A stretch of 64,000 nt of DNA from Allohoeflea poritis (GTDB lineage: Bacteria; Pseudomonadota; Alphaproteobacteria; Rhizobiales; Rhizobiaceae): NCBI RefSeq assembly GCF_027889715.1, contig NZ_JAPJZH010000015.1, forward strand, positions 1 to 64,000. The letters run 5' to 3'. The notes below the pieces were generated by a model that had not been told where the DNA came from, ran no database searches, and was given only the letters and a program-made list of their open reading frames with translations. The position numbers and the translations under genes were made by a program. Each line of letters begins with the position of its first letter. The stretch's first letter is position 1. Positions 57,214 through 64,000 of this stretch are shown here, in pieces.

Positions 57214-58506
57214 ATGACGGAATCGAAGGCAAAGCTCTCTGTCGATGGCAAAGACATCGAACTGCAGGTACGCGGCGGAACGGTTGGTCCGGATGTTATT
57301 GATATCGCAAGCCTTTACAAGGAAACAGGCACCTTTACCTACGACCCGGGCTTTACCTCGACCGCCTCCTGCGAATCCAAGATTACCTATATTGACGGCG
57401 AAGCAGGCGTGCTTCTGCACCGCGGCTACCCGATCGACCAACTGGCCGAACACGGCGATTTCCTCGAGGCCTGCTATCTGCTTCTGTATGGCGAACTGCC
57501 GAACAAGGCGCAGAAAGCTGACTTCGACTACCGTGTGACCCGCCACACCATGATCCACGAGCAGATGTCGCGCTTTTTCACCGGCTTCCGACGCGACGCG
57601 CACCCGATGGCCATCATGTGCGGCGTTGTCGGAGCGCTGTCGGCGTTCTACCACGACTCCACGGATATCACCGATCCGCATCAGCGTATGGTGGCGAGCC
57701 TGCGCATGATCGCGAAAATGCCGACGATCGCCGCGATGGCGTACAAGTACCATATCGGCCAGCCCTTCGTTTATCCGAAGAACGACCTCGATTACGCCTC
57801 CAATTTCCTGCACATGTGCTTCGCGGTTCCTTGCGAGGAGTACGTGGTCAACCCGGTTCTGGCCCGCGCAATGGACCGGATCTTCATCCTCCATGCCGAT
57901 CACGAGCAGAATGCCTCGACGTCCACGGTCCGTCTCGCCGGCTCATCCGGCGCCAATCCGTTCGCCTGTATCGCCGCGGGCATCGCTTGCCTTTGGGGCC
58001 CCGCCCATGGCGGCGCGAACGAGGCCGCGTTGAACATGCTTTCGGAGATCGGTTCGGTCGACAACATTCCCGAATATATCGACCGCGCCAAGGATCACGA
58101 CGATCCGTTCCGCCTGATGGGCTTTGGCCACCGCGTGTACAAGAACTACGATCCGCGCGCCAAGATCATGCAGAAAACGACACATGAGGTTCTGGCCGAA
58201 CTCGGTATCAAGGACGACCCGCTTCTCGACGTGGCCATCGAACTGGAACGCATCGCGCTCACCGACGAGTACTTCATCGAGAAGAAGCTCTATCCGAACA
58301 TCGATTTCTATTCGGGCATTACGCTGAAGGCGCTGGGCTTCCCGACCACCATGTTCACCGTCCTCTTCGCGCTGGCACGCACCGTCGGCTGGATTGCGCA
58401 GTGGAAGGAAATGATCGAGGACCCGCATCAGAGGATCGGCCGTCCACGCCAGCTCTATACCGGAGAAACGAGCCGGGACTACATTCCGATTTCCAGCCGT
58501 TCCTGA
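57214..58506 (+). CDS. gltA: Citrate synthase (type II, hexameric form)
   Basis: Citrate synthase condenses acetyl-CoA and oxaloacetate at the entry of the TCA cycle. The 430-residue protein has catalytic His in [19 protein letters not shown] and the later [16 protein letters not shown] segment. Length and motifs fit the Gram-negative type II enzymes, which are usually inhibited by NADH. Confidence 0.97.
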   Translation: MTESKAKLSVDGKDIELQVRGGTVGPDVIDIASLYKETGTFTYDPGFTSTASCESKITYIDGEAGVLLHRGYPIDQLAEHGDFLEACYLLLYGELPNKAQKADFDYRVTRHTMIHEQMSRFFTGFRRDAHPMAIMCGVVGALSAFYHDSTDITDPHQRMVASLRMIAKMPTIAAMAYKYHIGQPFVYPKNDLDYASNFLHMCFAVPCEEYVVNPVLARAMDRIFILHADHEQNASTSTVRLAGSSGANPFACIAAGIACLWGPAHGGANEAALNMLSEIGSVDNIPEYIDRAKDHDDPFRLMGFGHRVYKNYDPRAKIMQKTTHEVLAELGIKDDPLLDVAIELERIALTDEYFIEKKLYPNIDFYSGITLKALGFPTTMFTVLFALARTVGWIAQWKEMIEDPHQRIGRPRQLYTGETSRDYIPISSRS

Positions 58507-58537
58507 TGGCCTGCGGGTAACCGCGCCCCAAACCGAC

Positions 58538-58580
58538 AATCGCTCCGGCCGGATGAATCCCGACCGGGGCGATTTTCGAT
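58538..58580 (+). terminator. Terminator after gltA
   Basis: Arms 58538-58548 (AATCGCTCCGG) and 58564-58574 (CCGGGGCGATT) form an 11-bp stem with one wobble pair, followed by a short T-rich run (TTTTCGATT). It lies 32 bases after the gltA stop. Confidence 0.6.
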
Positions 58581-58709
58581 TGAAAACGGCGAAATCCCGG
58601 CTTTCAAGGCGCGAATATATACCTCGTTGAAGCGCGCGCACTCGCAACAGACGTCCGATTCTGGCAGACTCTGGCCGATGCGAATCAATGAAAATCTCCG
58701 GTCGGAAAT

Positions 58710-58733
58710 CCGATCCGGGTATTTTCGGATCGG
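58710..58733 (+). promoter_or_regulatory. Hairpin in the parE leader
   Basis: A perfect 8-bp stem CCGATCCG/CGGATCGG with an 8-nt loop lies 24 bases before the chosen parE start. It may be an mRNA leader structure; it has no U-run. Confidence 0.35.
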
Positions 58734-58756
58734 AACAACGAGGACCCGCCCGCTCG

Positions 58757-60826
58757 ATGGATGACAAGACCGACCTATTTTCCGACCTGAGCGCACCGCA
58801 GGCGACGGACGACACGGCCAGTGAAAAGGAAATCGGCAAGACCGGATCGAAGCGAACACGCACGAACAGGGCAGCAGCAATGAAGGACAATGCCGAAGCG
58901 GCTTATTCAGCTTCCGACATCGAGGTGCTCGAGGGACTGGAACCGGTTCGTCGCAGGCCCGGCATGTATATCGGTGGAACCGACACCAAGGCCCTTCACC
59001 ACCTGTTCGCCGAAGTCATCGACAACGCCATGGACGAAGCCGTTGCAGGCCATGCCAAGGTGATAGAGGTCGAACTGGAGGCCGACGGATTCCTCAGCGT
59101 CAGCGACAATGGCCGCGGCATACCCGTCGATCCGCACCCGAAATACAAGAACAAGTCTGCGCTCGAAGTGATCATGACGACGCTGCACGCCGGGGGCAAA
59201 TTCGATTCCAAGGTCTATGAGACGTCGGGCGGCCTGCACGGCGTCGGCGTTTCGGTGGTCAACGCCTTGTCCGATCATCTGGAGGTCGAGGTCGCCCGCA
59301 ACCGGCGGCTCTACCGTCAGGATTTCTCGCGCGGTTTGCCGAAGGGCAAGTTGCAGGATCTCGGCGAGGTACACAATCGGCGCGGCACCAAGGTCCGTTT
59401 CCACCCGGACGCCGAGATATTCGGAAAGAACGCGCATTTCGAGCCTGCCAGACTGTTCAAGATGGCGCGCTCCAAGGCCTACCTCTTCGGCGGTGTGGAA
59501 ATCCGCTGGAGCTGCGATCCCTCACTGCTGGATGAAAAGAGCGAGACGCCCGCCAAGGCCACCTTTCATTTCCCTGGCGGCCTCAAGGACTACCTCGACG
59601 CCACCATCGGCCCGGAACACAAGGTCACGCGCGACATATTCTTCGGCCGCTCCGAAAAGACCGGCGGCCATGGAACGGTTGAATGGGCCGTCACCTGGTA
59701 TACGGGCGATGCCTTCATCAACTCCTACTGCAACACCGTGCCGACGCCCGAGGGCGGCACCCATGAAGCCGGCTTTCGCCTGGCGCTGACGCGCGGCCTG
59801 AAGGCCTATGCGGAACTCACCGGCAACAAGCGTGCATCGATCATCACCACCGACGACGTGCTGATCTCGCTTGCTGGCATGCTGTCGGTTTTCGTGCGCG
59901 AACCGGAATTCGTTGGTCAGACCAAGGACAAGCTCGCAACCGTCGAGGCGCAGCGCATCGTCGAAAATGCCGTGCGCGATCCCTTCGATCATTTTCTTGC
60001 CGATTCCCCGCAGGAAGCGGCCAAACTGCTCGACTGGGTTCTGGAGCGGGCGGACGAGCGCGTGCGGCGGCGCAAGGAAAAGGAAGTCAGCCGCAAGAGC
60101 GCGGTCCGCAAGCTGCGGCTTCCCGGAAAGCTTGCCGACTGTTCGCAAAATGCCGCCGCGGGCGCCGAACTCTTTATCGTCGAGGGCGACTCCGCCGGCG
60201 GCTCCGCAAAGCAGGCCCGCAACCGGGCCAACCAGGCGATCCTCCCGCTCAGGGGCAAGATCCTCAATGTCGCCAGCGCCGGCCGCGACAAGCTCGGAGC
60301 CAACCAGCAGATCGCCGACATCGTCCAGGCGCTGGGCTGCGGGACGCGCTCAAAATATCGCGAGCAGGATCTGCGCTACGACCGGGTCATCATCATGACG
60401 GACGCCGATGTCGACGGCGCGCATATCGCCTCGCTGCTGATCACATTCTTCTATCAGGAGATGCCGGAACTCATCCGCGAGGGGCATCTATACCTGGCCG
60501 TCCCGCCTCTCTATCGCATCACCCAGGGCGGCAAGACCCTTTATGCCCGCGACGACGCCCACCGGGCCGAACTCCTGGAGACCGAGTTCAAGGGAAAAGG
60601 CAAGATCGATATCGGCCGCTTCAAGGGGCTTGGCGAGATGCTTCCGGCGCAGTTGAAGGAAACGACCATGCATCCCGACAAGCGCACGCTGCTACGGGTC
60701 GAGATCGATGAGTCGATTGCCGACGATACGCGCAAGGCGGTCGATAACCTGATGGGGACGAAGGCGGACGCACGCTTCCAGTTCATCCAGGAACGCGCCG
60801 AATTCGTCGAAGACCTCGATATCTGA
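58757..60826 (+). CDS. parE: DNA topoisomerase IV subunit B
   Basis: ParE is the ATPase subunit of topoisomerase IV, which decatenates daughter chromosomes. The 689 residues have the GHKL ATP site (EVIDNAMDEAVAGHA, DNGRGIPVD), YETSGGLHGVGVSVVNALS, and the TOPRIM motifs EGDSAGGSA and MTDADVDGAHI. GyrB and ParE are alike; the shortened C-terminal part without the long GyrB insert favours ParE. Start may also be 58688, but the ATG at 58757 fits better. Confidence 0.94.
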   Translation: MDDKTDLFSDLSAPQATDDTASEKEIGKTGSKRTRTNRAAAMKDNAEAAYSASDIEVLEGLEPVRRRPGMYIGGTDTKALHHLFAEVIDNAMDEAVAGHAKVIEVELEADGFLSVSDNGRGIPVDPHPKYKNKSALEVIMTTLHAGGKFDSKVYETSGGLHGVGVSVVNALSDHLEVEVARNRRLYRQDFSRGLPKGKLQDLGEVHNRRGTKVRFHPDAEIFGKNAHFEPARLFKMARSKAYLFGGVEIRWSCDPSLLDEKSETPAKATFHFPGGLKDYLDATIGPEHKVTRDIFFGRSEKTGGHGTVEWAVTWYTGDAFINSYCNTVPTPEGGTHEAGFRLALTRGLKAYAELTGNKRASIITTDDVLISLAGMLSVFVREPEFVGQTKDKLATVEAQRIVENAVRDPFDHFLADSPQEAAKLLDWVLERADERVRRRKEKEVSRKSAVRKLRLPGKLADCSQNAAAGAELFIVEGDSAGGSAKQARNRANQAILPLRGKILNVASAGRDKLGANQQIADIVQALGCGTRSKYREQDLRYDRVIIMTDADVDGAHIASLLITFFYQEMPELIREGHLYLAVPPLYRITQGGKTLYARDDAHRAELLETEFKGKGKIDIGRFKGLGEMLPAQLKETTMHPDKRTLLRVEIDESIADDTRKAVDNLMGTKADARFQFIQERAEFVEDLDI

Positions 60827-60842
60827 TTGAATTCAGATGCCT

Positions 60843-61979
60843 TTATGCGGCTTCGTAAGTCATTGACACCGCATAATCCTTTGCCGCCTGTCGGCGGAAT
60901 TCGAGATTCATGCGCTCCACCAGCATGAGCAGATCCGAGACCGCACCGCCCTCTCCCGCACCGGCATGCTGATCGACCAGCGATTCGGTAATCCGCAGCG
61001 CGCTCGGGCTTGTATCGACACGGGTTGCCTGACGCCAAAGCAGCGTCGCTGAAACGAAGACCTCCGCCACCGTGCTGTCCAGACCTCCGGACGTGTAGAG
61101 CGCCACAATCGCATTGCGACGGCCATCGACCAGTATGCTGCGGACGCGGTCATCGCTGACACCGGAAACGGAGCCGATCGCTGCCGCGAAGAACTCGATA
61201 TTGCCGATGCAAAGCGTGTGCATGAGGAAGGCCGGTGTCAGCCTGCCGGCAAGACGCAGATGTTCCACCAGCGCCGGAATTTCGTCCCCCGTTATGCTTC
61301 CGGCCAGTTGCAGCGTTGCCGACTGGCATGCGTCGTCCATGATCCGTTCCGCGCGGCTTTGGCCGATGATGCCGGCAACGAAGGCCGATTGCGTCAGCGC
61401 ATCGCCCACTTTCATGATAAGCGCATGGCGCACGTCACAGGGAAGATCGCCACGCTCCAGCAAACGCGCGCGCAGTTCCGCATGATCGCCGAAGCGTTCG
61501 GTGATCCGGCGCAGCGTCACTTTCGCTATACGCGCTGACAGATTATCCAGCATCTCCGCGATCGGGTGCCGTCCGGCAACTTCCGCAAGTGCGGCGCACA
61601 CGGCCGGGCTGAGATCGGCGCGGTTGGCAATCGCGCTTTGTATGCCCGGCCTGCCATCGGCGGCCAGGTCGACCAGATCCTGCTCCCTCAGAACCGGCGA
61701 GCAACAGACGACAACACCGGCCACATCGATCTGATCCCGTGCAAGACTGCAAATGACCGAGCGCGGCGCCTTTTCACTGCCGGACAGCGCTTCCGCCATC
61801 GATTGCCGGACCATCGGAGACGGATCGTCCAGCAGCAATGCCATTGCCGCCTCCGCCGCGCGCGTTTCTTCCACCGACAATTCGCTCATCACAAAAGCAC
61901 GTGCCAGTGCGCTTGCCGCGCGGGCTCTGTCCCTGGAACCCGCGGTCTCAGACCATTGCAAGAATTTTCGGACGATCAT
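60843..61979 (-). CDS. DUF2336 domain protein
   Basis: The 378-residue helical protein matches DUF2336: HEAT-like repeats (LLLDDPSPMVRQSMAEALS; DLVDLAADGRPGIQSAIANRADLS). Such proteins are almost confined to alphaproteobacteria; function unknown, possibly protein-protein scaffolding. It converges on parE with 16 bases between stops and is divergent from the MaoC gene. Confidence 0.8.
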   Translation of the reverse strand: MIVRKFLQWSETAGSRDRARAASALARAFVMSELSVEETRAAEAAMALLLDDPSPMVRQSMAEALSGSEKAPRSVICSLARDQIDVAGVVVCCSPVLREQDLVDLAADGRPGIQSAIANRADLSPAVCAALAEVAGRHPIAEMLDNLSARIAKVTLRRITERFGDHAELRARLLERGDLPCDVRHALIMKVGDALTQSAFVAGIIGQSRAERIMDDACQSATLQLAGSITGDEIPALVEHLRLAGRLTPAFLMHTLCIGNIEFFAAAIGSVSGVSDDRVRSILVDGRRNAIVALYTSGGLDSTVAEVFVSATLLWRQATRVDTSPSALRITESLVDQHAGAGEGGAVSDLLMLVERMNLEFRRQAAKDYAVSMTYEAA

Positions 61980-62114
61980 TCAGTATTTCCACCCTCAAAG
62001 CACCATTGCCAACGACCGTAAAAGCAAAAGGTTTACGATCGGTTCACTATATTTGTTAACCGCTTGCGGCAGTTCGGGCCCTCGCCTATCTTGCCGGCCA
62101 AATGGAGGGCCCCG

Positions 62115-62567
62115 ATGCCAGGATTGTATTTGCAGGAGTTTTCACCCGGTCAGGTGATCCAGCACGAATTGCGCAGAACAATTACCGAAAGCGACAACAT
62201 GTTGTTTTCCAACATGACGCTGAATCCACAGCCCCTGCATATCGATTTTGATTTCGCGGCCAAGACGGAATGGGGCAAGCCTCTCGTCAACTCATTGTTT
62301 ACATTGGGATTATTGATCGGCATTTCCGTCAACGACACGACAATCGGGACAACGATCGGCAATCTCGGCATGACGGATGTGGTCTTCCCGCACCCGATGT
62401 TCCACGGCGATACGCTGCGGGTCGAAACCGAAATCATCTCCGTGCGCGAGTCGAAATCCAAGAATGACCGAGGCATCGTCGAGTTCGAGCATCGCGGGTA
62501 CAATCAGGACAATGTTCTGGTGGCAAGCTGCCGCCGGCAGGCAATGATGCGCAAGAAGGCGGTCTGA
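62115..62567 (+). CDS. MaoC-like acyl-CoA hydratase
   Basis: The 150-residue hotdog-fold protein has the MaoC/hydratase 2 pattern RRTITESDNMLFSNMTLNPQPLHIDFDFA, with the His and Asp of the catalytic region. It probably hydrates an enoyl-CoA. The start follows AGGG at 62105. The next gene starts 2 bases after its stop and is a lyase of acyl-CoA derivatives, so the two act in one pathway, perhaps mesaconyl-CoA/methylmalyl-CoA conversions. Confidence 0.85.
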   Translation: MPGLYLQEFSPGQVIQHELRRTITESDNMLFSNMTLNPQPLHIDFDFAAKTEWGKPLVNSLFTLGLLIGISVNDTTIGTTIGNLGMTDVVFPHPMFHGDTLRVETEIISVRESKSKNDRGIVEFEHRGYNQDNVLVASCRRQAMMRKKAV

Positions 62568-62569
62568 AC

Positions 62570-63460
62570 GTGCGCTCTTATCTTTTTGTTCCCGGTGATT
62601 CGCAAAGAAAACTGGAAAAGTCCCTCTCGAGCGGCGCCGATTGCCTGCTGATCGACCTCGAGGATTCGGTTTCGGTTTCACAGAAACCCGTTGCCCGGCA
62701 GATGGCCCGTGACTTCATCGCTCAACTGCGCCAGGACGACACGCGCGACACGCCGGGGCTGGTGATTCGGGTCAATCCTCTTGGTTCCGCAATGACAGAT
62801 GAGGACCTTGCCGCGGTCATCTCTGCACGACCGGACGGCGTTTTGCTGCCGAAATGCGAGCACGGCGCGGATGTCCAGAACCTGTCCGCGCTGATCGCGG
62901 TTCACGAAGCGGAAGCCGGCATCGCGGAAGGTGCGACCGATATCCACGCCCTCGTCACCGAGACAGCCAAGGGCACATTGAACGCGAACACCTATGGGGC
63001 CGTTTCGGATCGGCTGCGCACCCTGTCCTGGGGCGGAGAAGATCTTTCCGCCGATATCGGCGTCGAATCCAACCGGGATGAAGACGGGCGCTACACGAAT
63101 CTCTTCCGCCACGCCCGCACGATGACACTGCTCGGCGCTGCGGCTGCTGGCGTCGAGGCGGTTGATACGGTCTATGTGGACTTCAGGAACAGTGATGGTT
63201 TGGAACAGGAATGCCGTGAGGCCGTCCGCGACGGATTCTCGGGAAAAATGGCGATCCACCCCGCGCAGGTGGACATCATCAACCGCATCTTCACACCGTC
63301 GGATGCGGCGGTGGAGCGCGCAAAACGCATTGTCAGCCTGTTCGAGGAAGCCGGTGAGGATGCGGGCGTTCTGTCTCTGGACGGACAGATGATTGACCGC
63401 CCGCACCTGAAGCAGTCCCTGAAAATACTCGAACGTGCGCGCGTGGCCGGGATCGGCTAG
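62570..63460 (+). CDS. CitE-like acyl-CoA lyase (HpcH/HpaI aldolase family)
   Basis: The 296-residue TIM barrel has RSYLFVPGDSQRKLEK (CoA-binding N-terminus), the metal Glu/Asp in LLIDLEDSV, and MAIHPAQVDIIN. Family members include citrate lyase beta subunits, malyl-CoA and beta-methylmalyl-CoA lyases and (3S)-malyl-CoA thioesterases. The citD/citF genes are absent, so a malyl-CoA-type role with the preceding MaoC protein is more likely. GTG start at 62570. Confidence 0.88.
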   Translation: MRSYLFVPGDSQRKLEKSLSSGADCLLIDLEDSVSVSQKPVARQMARDFIAQLRQDDTRDTPGLVIRVNPLGSAMTDEDLAAVISARPDGVLLPKCEHGADVQNLSALIAVHEAEAGIAEGATDIHALVTETAKGTLNANTYGAVSDRLRTLSWGGEDLSADIGVESNRDEDGRYTNLFRHARTMTLLGAAAAGVEAVDTVYVDFRNSDGLEQECREAVRDGFSGKMAIHPAQVDIINRIFTPSDAAVERAKRIVSLFEEAGEDAGVLSLDGQMIDRPHLKQSLKILERARVAGIG

Positions 63461-63463
63461 CCG

Positions 63464-64000
63464 CTATCCGTCCTCGTCCCAGGTCGGTCGGGTCATCTCG
63501 AAAGTTGCGGCCCCGTCGCTGTAGTCGCGGTAACCCAAGCGTGCAAGCGGCGCGGCCTTCGCCATATCGATCCTGCCGTCTTTGATGACTGCCTCATCGA
63601 TATGGATGCCGACCACCTGGCCGATGACGAGGATGTAGTCCGATATTCCGCCTGAAAGGGTCTTGGGACTGAAGATGTCCACCACCTTGCACTCGAGCGC
63701 AGCGAATGCCTCGCGCACATGCGGCGCATCGATCAGCTTTCCAGGCGCTGCCGTCAGACCGGCATACTGGAACTCGTCGATATGGGCCGGTGCGTTGACC
63801 GAACTGGCATTGACCTTCTCGGCATGAACGCGGCTGGCAAGGCTTGCGGAAAACTCGCCGGTGGCCTCGACATTGGTGACCGTATCCTTGCGCCCGTCGG
63901 AGGCGAACATCACCATTTTCGGACCGTCGCCAATGGCGTTGAAGTAGGAGTAAGGGGCAAGGTTCGGAGCCCCGTCGGCGCTGAGCGTTCCAATCCAGCC
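63464..64000 (-). CDS. Flavin reductase family protein (5' end outside the window)
   Basis: An open frame enters from the right edge and gives 178 residues ending at 63464. It has the flavin-reductase-like GWIGTLSADGAPNLAPYSYFNAIG and GPKMVMFASDGRKDT followed by SVNAPAHIDEFQYAGLT. The N-terminal about 10-20 residues are missing. An internal ATG at 63916 would cut the FMN-binding start, so it is not the true start. Confidence 0.88.
   Translation of the reverse strand, partial: GWIGTLSADGAPNLAPYSYFNAIGDGPKMVMFASDGRKDTVTNVEATGEFSASLASRVHAEKVNASSVNAPAHIDEFQYAGLTAAPGKLIDAPHVREAFAALECKVVDIFSPKTLSGGISDYILVIGQVVGIHIDEAVIKDGRIDMAKAAPLARLGYRDYSDGAATFEMTRPTWDEDG

Noticed and set aside
57943-58890. 315-codon minus-strand open frame across gltA and parE
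   Set aside because: Antisense to both genes over most of its length, with no supporting features.

Overview
The window is a GC-rich chromosomal segment from an alphaproteobacterium, most likely of the Hyphomicrobiales (Rhizobiales). The evidence is the core gene block (secG, pyrG, tpiA, a PpiD-like foldase, trpD, trpC, moaC, moeA, then lexA, comEC, gltX, gltA), GAAC-N7-GAAC type SOS boxes in front of lexA, a DUF1127 mini-protein and a DUF2336 protein. No rRNA, tRNA, CRISPR array, transposase or integrase was seen.

Layout. (1) 1-9069 is core: the last 35 codons of a probable outer-membrane beta-barrel protein, then pyrG and secG (minus), tpiA (minus), and a plus-strand run ppiD-like-trpD-trpC-moaC-moeA. 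(2) 9053-15692 (minus) holds a BMP-type nucleoside/purine-like ABC importer (binding protein, two-domain ATPase, two permeases), an MFS transporter and an unrecognised lipoprotein. (3) 15858-25691 is a phenylacetate (paa) catabolic cluster: paaG-paaI-paaK-TetR-paaX-paaA-paaB-paaC-paaD-paaE leftward and paaN rightward from one divergent promoter region. A TetR-type palindrome lies between paaG and paaN, and a perfect 13-bp inverted repeat lies before paaA. paaF, paaH, paaJ and paaZ are not in the window. (4) 25863-28925 carries a small periplasmic protein, an OsmC protein, a CzcO-like flavoprotein and a DUF1127 protein.

(5) 29489-52010 is the most unusual part: 20 genes on one strand, mostly overlapping or abutting. 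They are a branched-chain-amino-acid-type binding protein; an atypical iron-ADH; an AraC regulator; LivH, LivM and LivG; a LivF ATPase fused to a Tm-1-like (UPF0261) domain; a TIM-barrel PEP-hydrolase-family protein; a 989-residue YqiK-like flotillin with an extended hendecad coiled coil; two tandem SRPBCC proteins; a molybdenum hydroxylase (FAD, 2Fe-2S and a split molybdopterin subunit); CoxD- and CoxE-like maturation proteins; an MBL-fold lactonase-like hydrolase; a gluconolactonase/isochorismatase-like fusion; and an SDR dehydrogenase. My inference is a dedicated uptake-and-oxidation system for an unknown, possibly heterocyclic or lactone-forming, substrate.

(6) 52246-64000 returns to core genes: lexA, comEC (minus), gltX, gltA, parE, a DUF2336 protein (minus), a MaoC/CitE-like pair, and the start-truncated end of a flavin reductase (minus).

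From memory of rhizobial genomes, moeA and lexA are normally neighbours. Here about 43 kb of transport and catabolic genes separates them, so regions 2-5 look like one accessory insertion. The large operon in region 5 is the best candidate for an undescribed system.
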